Below are positions 34,020 through 42,923 of a stretch of DNA of 64,000 nucleotides, in pieces (the first letter of the stretch is position 1; each line of letters begins with the position of its first letter). Below the pieces are notes generated by a model. That model had not been told where the DNA came from and did no database searches. It saw only the letters and a program-made list of their open reading frames with translations. Source of the stretch: UMGS1387 sp045541355 (GTDB lineage: Bacteria; Bacillota; Clostridia; Oscillospirales; CAG-382); assembly GCA_045541355.1 (NCBI GenBank), contig JAZQIW010000046.1, forward strand, positions 1-64,000. The letters run 5' to 3'. The position numbers and the translations under genes are program-made.

Positions 34020-34941
34020 TGTTGTAAACGAAAAGGTAACAAAAACCGAGAATATGTCGGTTGATTGTGACACAGCAGCCGAAAACGGCTTTGAAAATAT
34101 ACAAAGTACAAAGAATGAGAAAACCTTTACCCAAAGCCAGCTTGAGGAGATTATATCCGAAAGGCTGTCAAGGGAAAGAAGGGTGAACGAGTCCCTTTCG
34201 GATGTGAAAAAGCTGCTTAAAGGCGCAGCTCAAAAGGGACTTCTCAAGGGAACGTCATATGCCGAAATGGCAAGAGAGCTTGTGAGCCAGCTTTCGGCGG
34301 AGACGGAAGGAGCTGTGGAAAAGAACACACGGGAGCATACCGAAGTGCCTGAAAAAACGGTGTCTGAAACAGAAGAGGAGCCCTTTTCTGAGGATGACAG
34401 GGTTGGTGAGCAGAATCAGGAAAATGTCGGTATTCCCGAGGATGAAAACTTTGCGGCCGCAGACGCAAAGGAGCATGACGCACAGAGCGGTACGGTGTCG
34501 GACAGCACTTTAAGCAAAGAGAGTACGCAAAGAAAAGAAGAAGCCGATGTAATGAAAGGCTTTTTTGAAATACTCTCCGCAATCAGGGAAAAACACGGGA
34601 AAGAGGGCGTGGAAAAGCTTATGCAGGCGGAACTCTTTGAAAGCTTTGCCAAGGGCAGAAGCGGCAGCATAGGCGATATTTTCTCGGATTTTTGCAGCTT
34701 TATGGATGCACTTGGCACCGGTAATGCTGCTGCAGATAAAACCGAGGCACAGGGGGACAGAATCGACAGCGATTTTTCATCCACAGCCTTTTCGGCACAC
34801 TCTGCAAGCACGGTATCGGCGAAGGATTCGCTTACAAAACAGCAGATGGAAATAGCAAGGAGCGCGGGAATGTCCTACCGCGAATATGCAGAGCTTTTAG
34901 GCTCTATTCCATCGGGAAAAAGAGGGACAAAAAATAATTAA
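34009..34941 (+). CDS. Probable phage scaffolding protein
   Basis: A 310-residue very hydrophilic, Glu/Lys/Ser-rich protein with a short coiled-coil near the N-terminus (QSQLEEIISERLSRERR), a long low-complexity acidic middle and a helical C-terminus with QMEIARSAGMSYREYAELLGSI. Composition and position between portal and coat are typical of scaffolding proteins, which shape the prohead and then leave. No sequence motif proves this. Starts at 34009 or 34012 (ATGATG); GGAAGGAG lies upstream. It overlaps the end of the portal gene. Confidence 0.72.
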   Translation: MMNDVVNEKVTKTENMSVDCDTAAENGFENIQSTKNEKTFTQSQLEEIISERLSRERRVNESLSDVKKLLKGAAQKGLLKGTSYAEMARELVSQLSAETEGAVEKNTREHTEVPEKTVSETEEEPFSEDDRVGEQNQENVGIPEDENFAAADAKEHDAQSGTVSDSTLSKESTQRKEEADVMKGFFEILSAIREKHGKEGVEKLMQAELFESFAKGRSGSIGDIFSDFCSFMDALGTGNAAADKTEAQGDRIDSDFSSTAFSAHSASTVSAKDSLTKQQMEIARSAGMSYREYAELLGSIPSGKRGTKNN

Positions 34942-34956
34942 AAAAGGAGACAGAAT

Positions 34957-35598
34957 ATGAAGTTTTTATATGGACTCGGGGGCGCAAATGTTCCCGTGAT
35001 CAAGGAGTTTGATATTGACCCCGCAACAAAAATCAATGCAGGAAGTGCTGTTTCTATTACCTCCGAGGGAAAGGTGACAGAGACAATCAGCGGTGCTGTT
35101 CTCGGCGTTTGTGCCGAAAATCACCCGGGGAAAGAGGATATGCTCAATAAAAGAGCAAACGGTAACAGAGTAAGAGTTGATATCACAAGCGGCGGAGTAT
35201 ACAGCATAAAGTTTCCCGAATTTGAGGCTGTATTTGGCGGTGTCGAAAACACTTTTTCAAGTGATAGTACAAATCTTTCCTCTATCGGAAAGGGTGCAAG
35301 ATTTGTGCTTGTGAAAAAGGCGGCGGATTCCACAAATACAGATAAGATAGGAACTGTAAGAGAGGCTATCTCCGCCGACTTTGGAAGCAACGGAAATTTC
35401 GAGTTTGTTTTCAACGACGGCGGCACACCGTCAAAGGGTGATGTATACGCGTATATTACCCCTGTCGGCTCTTCTGCAGTTGTCTGCGACGGATACAGAC
35501 TCGACATTTCGGGTGTCGGCAGCGGTGCCAAGGTTGTCGGCTGCGATGAAAAGAACAGAATGGCACACATTGTATTTACAAACAAAGTGTTTGCATAA
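34957..35598 (+). CDS. Putative capsid decoration/virion structural protein
   Basis: A 213-residue protein, mostly beta strand by eye, between scaffold and coat genes. The start (FDIDPATKINAGSAVSITSEGKVT and ISGAVLGVCAENH) resembles head decoration or stabilisation proteins that fill capsid surface sites. It has no signal peptide and no cysteine motif. The family match is weak and the position is the main support. AAAAGGAGA precedes the ATG. Confidence 0.55.
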   Translation: MKFLYGLGGANVPVIKEFDIDPATKINAGSAVSITSEGKVTETISGAVLGVCAENHPGKEDMLNKRANGNRVRVDITSGGVYSIKFPEFEAVFGGVENTFSSDSTNLSSIGKGARFVLVKKAADSTNTDKIGTVREAISADFGSNGNFEFVFNDGGTPSKGDVYAYITPVGSSAVVCDGYRLDISGVGSGAKVVGCDEKNRMAHIVFTNKVFA

Positions 35599-35619
35599 AA
35601 GAAAAAAGGAGACGATTTG

Positions 35620-36540
35620 ATGAACGATATTTATACATGGCATAATGACCTCTATCCTCTTATTAAGAAGAGATTTGATTTAAGATACGCAAAGCGTCTT
35701 GATGTCATCAATCAGGTGTGCGACGTTGTGTGTCAGGATGATATTGATTACCGCATTGAAGGTATCGGCGGCTACGGCGAAATGCCCGTATATGACGGCA
35801 CTGTTGTTGCCAACGCCGACAGCAAGCGTACCTTTATTACAACAATTACACCCAAGGAGCACGCTCTTAAGGTGACAAGCACCTATAAGAAGGCAAAGCT
35901 TGATTACTCGGGCGAATCAAAGAAAATCGGCACACGCCTTGCGGATTCGGCATATATGACCGTGCTCAACGAATTCTACCGCCTTTTCGGCTCTGCATTT
36001 ACAAATGAGGGTGCCGACGGCGAGCCTTGGGCAAGTAAGTCCCATCCCGTAAGCTGTGAGGGGGATAACGGCACATTTTCAAACCTTATCGAGGAGGAGC
36101 TTTCTGTTGCCGCAATCACAAAGGCTCAGACCATGTCCTCCCGTTATATTACACCCGACGGTCTTCCCTTTGCCTGCAATATGGACCTTCTTCTTGTAAG
36201 CCCTGAGCTTGAGGCAAAGGCAAAGGAAATCTGCGGTCCCAATGCAAAGCTTATTCCCGAAAACAATCCTGATGAAACGGCAGGCTGCAATGCGGCAAAT
36301 CCCGTTTACGGCATGAAGTATCTTGTTGTGGGCGGCGGTGAAGCAGGCTTTTGCGGCAAGCAGTGGGCGGTTGCGGATTCGCTCATGCTTTCCGAGGTAT
36401 TAAAGCTTGTATATATTACAAAGCCTACCGTTCTTGTTTCTCCCCAGGACAACCCCCTTATAACCGACTATATCGGTTATGTGGACTTTGCTTTCGGTTT
36501 TGGTGATGCAAGACCCATTATTTTCTCAAATCCCGCATAA
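35620..36540 (+). CDS. Probable major capsid protein
   Basis: A 306-residue protein in the coat position. It has the composition of an HK97-fold capsid protein: an N-terminal helix with IKKRFDLRYAKRLDVINQV, a long beta-rich part, and late domains ending in PTVLVSPQDNPLITDYIGYVDF. The run KLIPENNPDETAGCNAANPVYG resembles coat proteins related to gpT of Mu-like phages. Start is TTG 35617 or ATG 35620, with AAAGGAGA upstream. It is the only candidate coat gene in the cassette. The assignment is good but not proven by motif. Confidence 0.75.
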   Translation: MNDIYTWHNDLYPLIKKRFDLRYAKRLDVINQVCDVVCQDDIDYRIEGIGGYGEMPVYDGTVVANADSKRTFITTITPKEHALKVTSTYKKAKLDYSGESKKIGTRLADSAYMTVLNEFYRLFGSAFTNEGADGEPWASKSHPVSCEGDNGTFSNLIEEELSVAAITKAQTMSSRYITPDGLPFACNMDLLLVSPELEAKAKEICGPNAKLIPENNPDETAGCNAANPVYGMKYLVVGGGEAGFCGKQWAVADSLMLSEVLKLVYITKPTVLVSPQDNPLITDYIGYVDFAFGFGDARPIIFSNPA

Positions 36541-36562
36541 GCGAAGGGGTTAAAAAACGTTT

Positions 36563-36591
36563 GAAAGCCGTCCGCAAAGCGGGCGGCTTTC
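36563..36591 (+). promoter_or_regulatory. Hairpin after the capsid gene
   Basis: GAAAGCCGTCCGC pairs with GCGGGCGGCTTTC (one G-U) around an AAA loop. No T-run follows, and the ribosome site of the next gene begins a few bases later. It is more likely an mRNA-stabilising or processing hairpin than a full terminator. Confidence 0.7.
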
Positions 36592-36607
36592 GTGAAAGGA
36601 GATTTTA

Positions 36608-37534
36608 ATGTCAGCTAATAATACATACGCTTGCTTTAAAAGGCGGGTATATCAGGTGCTTGATGAATACTTTGATAATACGGATGAGGTGTTTGTAAGC
36701 GATTCGAGAAGAGACAGGCTGGATGCAAAAATGGCAGACACGCTTGGGTGGGGGCTTTGCCGTATGTATGAGGGACTTCCCAAAAAAACGGGCAGCAAAA
36801 AGGTGGAGGTAAACCTACCGAGAAGGCTTGCGAGCAGGGAAGAAATGAATTACGGCGGAATATTTGAGTTTTCACCCGTAACCCGTCCTCTTGCGGTTAT
36901 TTTTGAATATACGGGCTCAGGAAGCCTTTTGCTTTGCGACGAGGATTTGGTGCCGGTTTTCACCCTTGAGCTTGACGGAAGTGAAGGCAGGCTTGAAACA
37001 AAAAGGTTTTTCACCGATAATGTATCCTCTGCCATTTGCTACGCCTATGTGACGCAAAGTGTCTGTGCACGAAAGTTCACGATATATGACAAGGGAAATA
37101 TGACAAACATATTTGAGATACCGAGAAAAGGAATGTGCTCCTTTGCCGTCGGGGATGACTGCGGCAGAATAAAGGCAATGGAAATGCTTTCGGGAAAGCA
37201 GGTAAACCTTGGCAGTCTTGAGCTTTCCAATGACTTTGGGTATCTTGATGCCGATAACCGTTATGACGGGGAGATTGTGGCTCTGACATATGAAAAGAAG
37301 GCTCCCGAAATTTCGGAAAATGTGCCCGATGACTTTGAAATTCCTCTTTGCGGCACAGAATTTGATGCCCTTGTGAGCCTTTGTGCGGCAGAGCTTTGCA
37401 GGTCGGAGGACAGCAATCTGTACGAGAGGCTTTTGCAAAAGTACAAGGATTTGTACGAGGGACTGTGGTCTTTTGCAAACAAAACAATACAGCGAAACGG
37501 CTTTTATACGGCTGTAAACAGAAGGCGGTGGTAA
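36608..37534 (+). CDS. Putative phage neck/head-completion protein
   Basis: A 308-residue protein directly after the coat gene. Its N-terminus (CFKRRVYQVLDEY) and C-terminal helices (LVSLCAAELCRSEDSNLYERLLQKYKDLYEGL) resemble the helical part of head-completion adaptors, and the middle is beta-rich with SLLLCDEDL. In P22-like gene order this slot is held by the gp4 head-completion protein. I do not recognise a family from sequence, so the role is inferred from order. It has AAAGGAG upstream and ends one base before the next gene. Confidence 0.5.
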   Translation: MSANNTYACFKRRVYQVLDEYFDNTDEVFVSDSRRDRLDAKMADTLGWGLCRMYEGLPKKTGSKKVEVNLPRRLASREEMNYGGIFEFSPVTRPLAVIFEYTGSGSLLLCDEDLVPVFTLELDGSEGRLETKRFFTDNVSSAICYAYVTQSVCARKFTIYDKGNMTNIFEIPRKGMCSFAVGDDCGRIKAMEMLSGKQVNLGSLELSNDFGYLDADNRYDGEIVALTYEKKAPEISENVPDDFEIPLCGTEFDALVSLCAAELCRSEDSNLYERLLQKYKDLYEGLWSFANKTIQRNGFYTAVNRRRW

Positions 37535-37535
37535 T

Positions 37536-39326
37536 ATGGGACATATTCCTTGTACTGTAATAAAACCAAAGACTACGGGCAACAGACGCTTTCGATTTGA
37601 TGCACCCGTAAAGGGCTTAAGGCTGAGTGAAAAGGATACAAGCTTTGCCGAGGGCACCTGCCGAGAACTGTATAACATGGATATAGGCACAGGCAGTATT
37701 GAAAGCTCGGGGGAGAAGAAAAGGCTGTTTGAAGGCATCAATACCTCGGGCATTGCTCTTCACAGCATTACAAAGCAGGGGTATATGGGAAGTGTTTTTT
37801 TGCATCTCGGAAGCTGTCTTTACCGATATGACACAGCTTTGGATAAGCCCGTACTTGTTTCAGACAGCCTTCCCGATAAGCACAGCGTTATGTGCGTATT
37901 CATGTCCTCGCTCTATATATACTGCGACACGTATGTTTACAGGGTTGATTCGGACTTTATGTTTTACGAGGAATACCCCGATGCACCCCTTCTTTTTACG
38001 AATGTTGACCCGGTTCTTGCGAGGGATTCCGAAAGACTTCCTGATGTTCCGCTAAACCTTCTTGCCCCGAGAATTAAGGTGAGATATAAGGCATCCGACG
38101 CTCTGCTTTATATACTCCCCCTATCTATGAACGCCAAGAGAAAGCCGAAGGTTTTTGTCAACGGCATAGAGCTTGAGGAAGGCAGATTTACCTATCAGAT
38201 TGACAGGGTTCAGCTTGCCCACGGCTCAGACACAATGGCGGCAAAGTTTGTTGAAGTGGAATACTATGTTTTGGCACCCAATGTCATAGGCTATGAGCCG
38301 TATTTCTATAATTGCACGACAGCATCCTCGTACGGAGGAGAGGGAATATCGGGGAACCGCCTTTTCTTTTCGGGTGACAGGCAGAAAAAGGGGGCGTGCT
38401 ATAAAAGCGAACACAGAAATCCTTTGTATTTTGGCGAGAACGAACAGTTTGTAATCGGCGACGGATATGATAATGTTACGTATCTTGGCAGAATGTATTC
38501 CGACCTTATAGTTCTTTCTGAGCTTGGAACATATAAGATTACAAGCTTTATTGAGGATGAAATTGAGGTCTTTAAAACAAAGCAGATAAGCGGCGAAATT
38601 GGCTGCGATATGCCTGAAAGTGCCTGCCTTGCAGATAACAGAATAGTGTTTGCCAACTCAAAACGCGGAATTTTCATTGTGGATTTCAATGAGGACTATC
38701 AGGAGCACAACGTAAAGCCTGTTTCAAGGAATATTGAAAGAGGCAAGGGAATGGGACTTCTTGAAAACAGCAAGGAGGAGCTTATAAAGGCAGAGGGCAT
38801 TGACCTTGACAGAAAGTATCTGCTTTTGTGCGGTGACAAGCTTTATATATGGGACTACGATAAGTGCAACTACTATGATACCGGCAATTTTAACGAATCC
38901 CAGACAAGGCTTGTATACAGCATCTATAAAGACGTAGGATGCGACGGTATGTTTGCAATTGACAGCATGGCGGTAGTATACAAAAAGGATATCCTTGAGG
39001 CATATGTCTTTGATACTTCTTTAAGAGAAAAGCAAAGCGGCTTTGAAACGGGGGAATGTGATTTCGGCGAGCCGTCACTCAGAAAGCTTGTTAAAGATAT
39101 GCATTTTGTGGTGCGTGCAGACGAGGGCGCGGTGCTTACCTTAAAGCTTTTTGCAGACGGGGTTTGTTATTATGAAAGAAGTATAGCCTTTACTCAAAGG
39201 AAAACCGTGAGAATAAAAGAGGTTATACCCAAGAATGAAATGTTCACCCTGTCCTTTGCAATTGATGCAGAAGGCGGAGGCTTTGAATTCTTTTCTGCAA
39301 CGGCAGTTTACAGTATCATAGAATAA
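37536..39326 (+). CDS. Putative phage DNA-stabilisation hub protein (gp10-like position)
   Basis: A 596-residue, mostly beta-strand protein, likely a beta-propeller: repeated short strands such as LYIWDYDKCNYY, IFIVDFNEDY and GMFAIDSMAVVYKK. It has no signal peptide. In P22-type phages the gene after head completion encodes the gp10 hub that plugs the portal after packaging. Both its position as the last gene and its propeller character fit this, but direct homology is not certain. The stop is followed at once by a bidirectional terminator that closes the cassette. Confidence 0.55.
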   Translation: MGHIPCTVIKPKTTGNRRFRFDAPVKGLRLSEKDTSFAEGTCRELYNMDIGTGSIESSGEKKRLFEGINTSGIALHSITKQGYMGSVFLHLGSCLYRYDTALDKPVLVSDSLPDKHSVMCVFMSSLYIYCDTYVYRVDSDFMFYEEYPDAPLLFTNVDPVLARDSERLPDVPLNLLAPRIKVRYKASDALLYILPLSMNAKRKPKVFVNGIELEEGRFTYQIDRVQLAHGSDTMAAKFVEVEYYVLAPNVIGYEPYFYNCTTASSYGGEGISGNRLFFSGDRQKKGACYKSEHRNPLYFGENEQFVIGDGYDNVTYLGRMYSDLIVLSELGTYKITSFIEDEIEVFKTKQISGEIGCDMPESACLADNRIVFANSKRGIFIVDFNEDYQEHNVKPVSRNIERGKGMGLLENSKEELIKAEGIDLDRKYLLLCGDKLYIWDYDKCNYYDTGNFNESQTRLVYSIYKDVGCDGMFAIDSMAVVYKKDILEAYVFDTSLREKQSGFETGECDFGEPSLRKLVKDMHFVVRADEGAVLTLKLFADGVCYYERSIAFTQRKTVRIKEVIPKNEMFTLSFAIDAEGGGFEFFSATAVYSIIE

Positions 39327-39329
39327 AAA

Positions 39330-39355
39330 AACCGCAGGCACAGCCTGCGGTTTTG
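39330..39355. terminator. Bidirectional terminator closing the phage-head cassette
   Basis: AACCGCAGG (39330-39338) and CCTGCGGTT (39344-39352) pair around a short loop. TTTT follows on the plus strand and a longer T-run on the minus strand, so it stops the cassette and the convergent oxidoreductase gene. Confidence 0.92.
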
Positions 39356-39368
39356 TGTATGAAAAAGC

Positions 39369-40541
39369 TTAGATTTCAGGAATTACGATGTCGATTTCCT
39401 TGCCGATACTGTGGCTCTTTGCAATACCGTCGATAATTGCCTGATTGTAGAGAATCTGGCTTGAAGGAACGGGTGCGCCGAGGGAAGGATTGTCAATGGC
39501 ATCAAGGAAGCTGCGAAGCTTCTTGTCGAAGAGGCTCATGCCGCTGTAATCTTGGAGAATCGGCACCTTTGTTTCAACCTGAGCACCGGCTACGTTCTTG
39601 TAGATTGTCATTTCGCCGCCAACAGAGCCGTTCCAGCAGTCTGTGGAGGGGATTCTGAGACCGCCCTCTGTGCCGAGGATGATTGTATCGCCGGGGGTGT
39701 TGATGTTCATTGCCCATGCAATTCTGAAGTCGAGTATAATGCCGCCTTCAAGTCTTACGAATGCTGCCGCAAAGTCGTCTACACCGAAGATGTCTGCATA
39801 TTCTGCAGGTCTGCCTTCTTCAGAGAAGGTCTTGGGGTTCTTTCCAAAGAAGTCGGACTTATAACCCGAAACCGTCAAAGGCTTAGGATAGCCGATTGCG
39901 TTGAGAACCATGTCAAGGCTGTAACAACCGATATCGCCGAGAGCACCGATGCCGCCCTTGTCCTTTTCGATAAAGGATGTGCCGAAGGGGGTGGGAATAC
40001 CGCGTCTTCTTCCGCCGCCTGTCTGTATGTAGTAAACCTTGCCAAGCTCGCCTGATTCAACAATCTTCTTAATCATCTGCATATTGGGGTCAAGTCTTGG
40101 CTGGAAGCCGATGGTAAGAATCTTGCCGCTCTTCTTTTCCGCTTTCATAACCTCAATTGCTTCTTCAAGTGTAACTGTGAAGGGCTTTTCAAGCATTACG
40201 TTGATACCTGCCTCAAGTGCACGAATAGCACAGGGCGCGTGCTGGCAGTTGTAAGTACAGATGCTTACACCGTCAAGCTCCTTTTCGTTTGCGAGAAGCT
40301 CCTCGTCGCTGTTGTAGCAACGTGCTTCAACACCAAATCTCTTGAAAAAAGCCTCTGCCTTGCCGGGTATAAGGTCTGCACCCGCAACAACTTCAACATC
40401 GGGCATATTCATATATGATTCCATATGTGCTTCTGCAATCCAGCCTGTACCGATGATGGCGATTTTGTACTTTCTGCCGGATGTTTTTACTTCCTTTGCA
40501 CCTGTCTGGTTGGGGTCAAGGTTTGTATTTGATATAGCCAT
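39369..40541 (-). CDS. Gfo/Idh/MocA family NAD(P)-dependent oxidoreductase
   Basis: A 390-residue dehydrogenase with an N-terminal Rossmann fold (GTGWIAEAH near residue 31), the EKPF sugar-binding motif near 118 and a C-terminal beta-sheet domain. The family oxidises sugars, inositols or amino sugars. Its place next to a rhamnosidase and a beta-galactosidase suggests it acts on a released sugar. CAGGAGGAAAA lies just ahead of the ATG. It has a 30-residue N-terminal extension beyond the Rossmann start, probably unstructured. Confidence 0.9.
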   Translation of the reverse strand: MAISNTNLDPNQTGAKEVKTSGRKYKIAIIGTGWIAEAHMESYMNMPDVEVVAGADLIPGKAEAFFKRFGVEARCYNSDEELLANEKELDGVSICTYNCQHAPCAIRALEAGINVMLEKPFTVTLEEAIEVMKAEKKSGKILTIGFQPRLDPNMQMIKKIVESGELGKVYYIQTGGGRRRGIPTPFGTSFIEKDKGGIGALGDIGCYSLDMVLNAIGYPKPLTVSGYKSDFFGKNPKTFSEEGRPAEYADIFGVDDFAAAFVRLEGGIILDFRIAWAMNINTPGDTIILGTEGGLRIPSTDCWNGSVGGEMTIYKNVAGAQVETKVPILQDYSGMSLFDKKLRSFLDAIDNPSLGAPVPSSQILYNQAIIDGIAKSHSIGKEIDIVIPEI

Positions 40542-40588
40542 TGTCTTTTCCTCCTGGACAATATAATTTGAAGAAATGTCTTCATGTT

Positions 40589-40611
40589 ATGGTTTTATGG
40601 TAAACCACCAT
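40589..40611. promoter_or_regulatory. Candidate operator upstream of the oxidoreductase gene
   Basis: Nested inverted repeats ATGGT...ACCAT and GGTTT-N6-AAACC lie about 50 bases before the start codon. I see a TTGACA on the minus strand upstream but no convincing -10. The regulator is unknown. Confidence 0.3.
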
Positions 40612-40666
40612 TGTGAACGTGATATTAACAAAACAACGGTTGGAAGAATTTTGTCAACACGAATTG

Positions 40667-42874
40667 TTAAAACTCAAGGATGTTTTCGCCTGAATGTAGC
40701 TTTTTAGTGAAGCCTGCCGCTTCAAAGCTTGCCTTTATACCTTTAGGTACTGTTACCGTCACCTTGTGACGGCCGCCCGTTTTCTCGACGCAAACGCTGA
40801 TTTTACCTTTTGGAACCGTAATATATCCGCTTACGTTTCCTGCCGTCTCGTCAAGACACGGGTTTATTATAATGTCGTTGTAGCCATAGGAATTCTCTCT
40901 CTGACGTATGCCGAGGATGTATTTGAAGAAGGTGGAAACGCAGGCAGAGAACATGGGATGGTTATGGCTTGCTTTGCCCGTCATATATTCCCAGACGGTA
41001 GTTGCACCGCAGTCCATCATGTAGCCGAAGGACGCCTTTTCCTTGTGGCTTGTAAGAAGCTTTAAGGCAAGGTCTGAGTGTCCGTTTTCAAAGAGTATGC
41101 GAATAAGAATGTCGGCTGCGAAAATTCCGCAGTCAAAGCCGCCGAGGTTATCGTATTTTTTAACGGTATTCTTGAGAGTAAGCTCTGTTCCTATGCCAAG
41201 GTCAATGGCAAAGGAGTTGCCCGCCGAAAAATCGTTGTAAAAGCAGTTGTTCATGGGACTCATGTAGGCACTTCTCATTGCCTTCTTTGAAATATCGGCC
41301 TTTTCGCGGCACATTTTTGCATATTTCGGATGTCCGAGCTCCTCTGCTATAAGCACCATTCTCTCAAGGTTCTTGACATAAAAATATGTGTTTACATAGT
41401 TGGGGCAGAGAAGCTGATAGTTTTCTTCTTCATACGGAAAGCCCCAGTCGCCGAGACACCAGCCCTGCTCCTCGTTTGTGATAAAGCCGCTTTCACATCT
41501 TGAATCCATGTATGCCATCCAGCGAGTCATGTTGTGGAAGTGTTTTTCAATAGCCCCTCTGTTTCCGTAGTATTTCCACAGCATAAAGGGAACCTCTATC
41601 ACGGCACTTCCCCAGCCAAAGCCTCCTCCGCCGCCAGCAAAGGGTGCCGTGTGAGGTATATGACCGGTTTCCTTGTCCTGAGAGTCGGCAATATCGCAAA
41701 GCCATTTGAGATAAAACTGCTCGGCATCTACAAGATGCATTCCAAGCTCACAGCAAAGCTGACCGTCTCCGGTATATCCGAGCTTTTCCCTTGTGGGACA
41801 GTCGAAGGGCACACATCCGTGAACATTGTCAAGGAAGGTTCTTACGGCGGCATCGTAGAGCCAGTTCAGGGTTTCGTTGTCGCTGTGGAAATGGCTGTCA
41901 ACCGCAAGGTCGGTGTGAACAACAACCGTTTCTATGGGGGTGGCGTTTGATGTTATGGAAAAATATCTGAAGCCGTGGTAGGTGAAATGCGGAACGAGAA
42001 GGCTTTCGCCGTCGCTTATGTATTCGTCGCACTGTTTTTTTCTGTCAAGAGCAATGCTTGTTCCGTCAAGGTTTTGGTTTTCGTCAAGCTCCTCTGTATG
42101 AACAAGCTTTACGTATGCTCCCTTTTGTGTGCATTTAACCCTTACATAGCCCGTAATGTTTTCACCGTTGTCGTAAACCTTGTAATCGCCGAAATCCTTG
42201 ACGAGGGTAGGGCGTATGGTGCGTATAACCCTGTCGGGAGGACAGGTCTGGTAGAAATAGTTTGTTTCGGGCACTTGTACTTCTACCGCGTTATCAAGGC
42301 TTGAAATGTCGGTTTCGGGAAGCAGAAGAGAGGTGTCGAATATGTTCAAATCCTGCTTTTCGCCGTAGAACAGGTCGTTTTCAAGAATGTGGCTTGCTGT
42401 CCATTTCACGTTTCTGTCGCTTGAAAGCAAATATTCCTTTGTCGACTTTTGCATTTTTATTTCAAAGCAGAGCTTTTCGTCGCCGTAGGGACGGCAGCCC
42501 TCGTCGTGATTGCAGTCAATGCAGTACCAGCCCTTGCCGAGAAGTATGGCAAGACGGTTTTTACCCTGCCTCAGATAAGGCATAAGGTCGTACCTTAAAA
42601 CATAGGTGCGCTTTGTGTCATCATTGTTGTAAATAAGACCGTGGTGGCTGTAATTGTCGCGCTTGTGAAAATCGCTGGTTGCAGGAGTGAAGATATCCTC
42701 CGACACCTTGCTGCCGTTGATGTAAATTTCAAACAGACCGTAGCCGACAACCGATATTTCACATTTTTTGACGCCTTTTGGAAGGTCGATATCTGTCAGC
42801 ATATAAGGTGCTGTACAGGCAGGGTTTGAAGGAGAAATATATTTTGCGTTTTGAAAAACCTCTTTAAATACCAT
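40667..42874 (-). CDS. Alpha-L-rhamnosidase, GH78 type
   Basis: A 735-residue glycoside hydrolase that removes terminal L-rhamnose. The GH78 hallmark DCPTREKLGYTGDGQ is near residue 358, inside an (alpha/alpha)6 barrel that also shows the aromatic WGSAVIEVPFMLWKYYG. N-terminal beta-sandwich domains precede it (YINGSKVSEDIFTPATSDFHKR). There is no signal peptide, so it acts inside the cell. It follows lacZ by 49 bases on the same strand and is likely cotranscribed. The oxidoreductase gene comes 125 bases after it. Confidence 0.9.
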   Translation of the reverse strand: MVFKEVFQNAKYISPSNPACTAPYMLTDIDLPKGVKKCEISVVGYGLFEIYINGSKVSEDIFTPATSDFHKRDNYSHHGLIYNNDDTKRTYVLRYDLMPYLRQGKNRLAILLGKGWYCIDCNHDEGCRPYGDEKLCFEIKMQKSTKEYLLSSDRNVKWTASHILENDLFYGEKQDLNIFDTSLLLPETDISSLDNAVEVQVPETNYFYQTCPPDRVIRTIRPTLVKDFGDYKVYDNGENITGYVRVKCTQKGAYVKLVHTEELDENQNLDGTSIALDRKKQCDEYISDGESLLVPHFTYHGFRYFSITSNATPIETVVVHTDLAVDSHFHSDNETLNWLYDAAVRTFLDNVHGCVPFDCPTREKLGYTGDGQLCCELGMHLVDAEQFYLKWLCDIADSQDKETGHIPHTAPFAGGGGGFGWGSAVIEVPFMLWKYYGNRGAIEKHFHNMTRWMAYMDSRCESGFITNEEQGWCLGDWGFPYEEENYQLLCPNYVNTYFYVKNLERMVLIAEELGHPKYAKMCREKADISKKAMRSAYMSPMNNCFYNDFSAGNSFAIDLGIGTELTLKNTVKKYDNLGGFDCGIFAADILIRILFENGHSDLALKLLTSHKEKASFGYMMDCGATTVWEYMTGKASHNHPMFSACVSTFFKYILGIRQRENSYGYNDIIINPCLDETAGNVSGYITVPKGKISVCVEKTGGRHKVTVTVPKGIKASFEAAGFTKKLHSGENILEF

Positions 42875-42923
42875 ATTGATTTACCTCACGTTGCTGTATG
42901 TCAGTTTCTGAAAGACTTTAGTG

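Noticed and set aside
30010..39400. Attachment-site direct repeats or an integrase flanking the phage cassette
   Set aside because: I looked by eye at both ends and saw no direct repeat or tRNA gene and no integrase frame; a longer repeat outside my attention cannot be ruled out.
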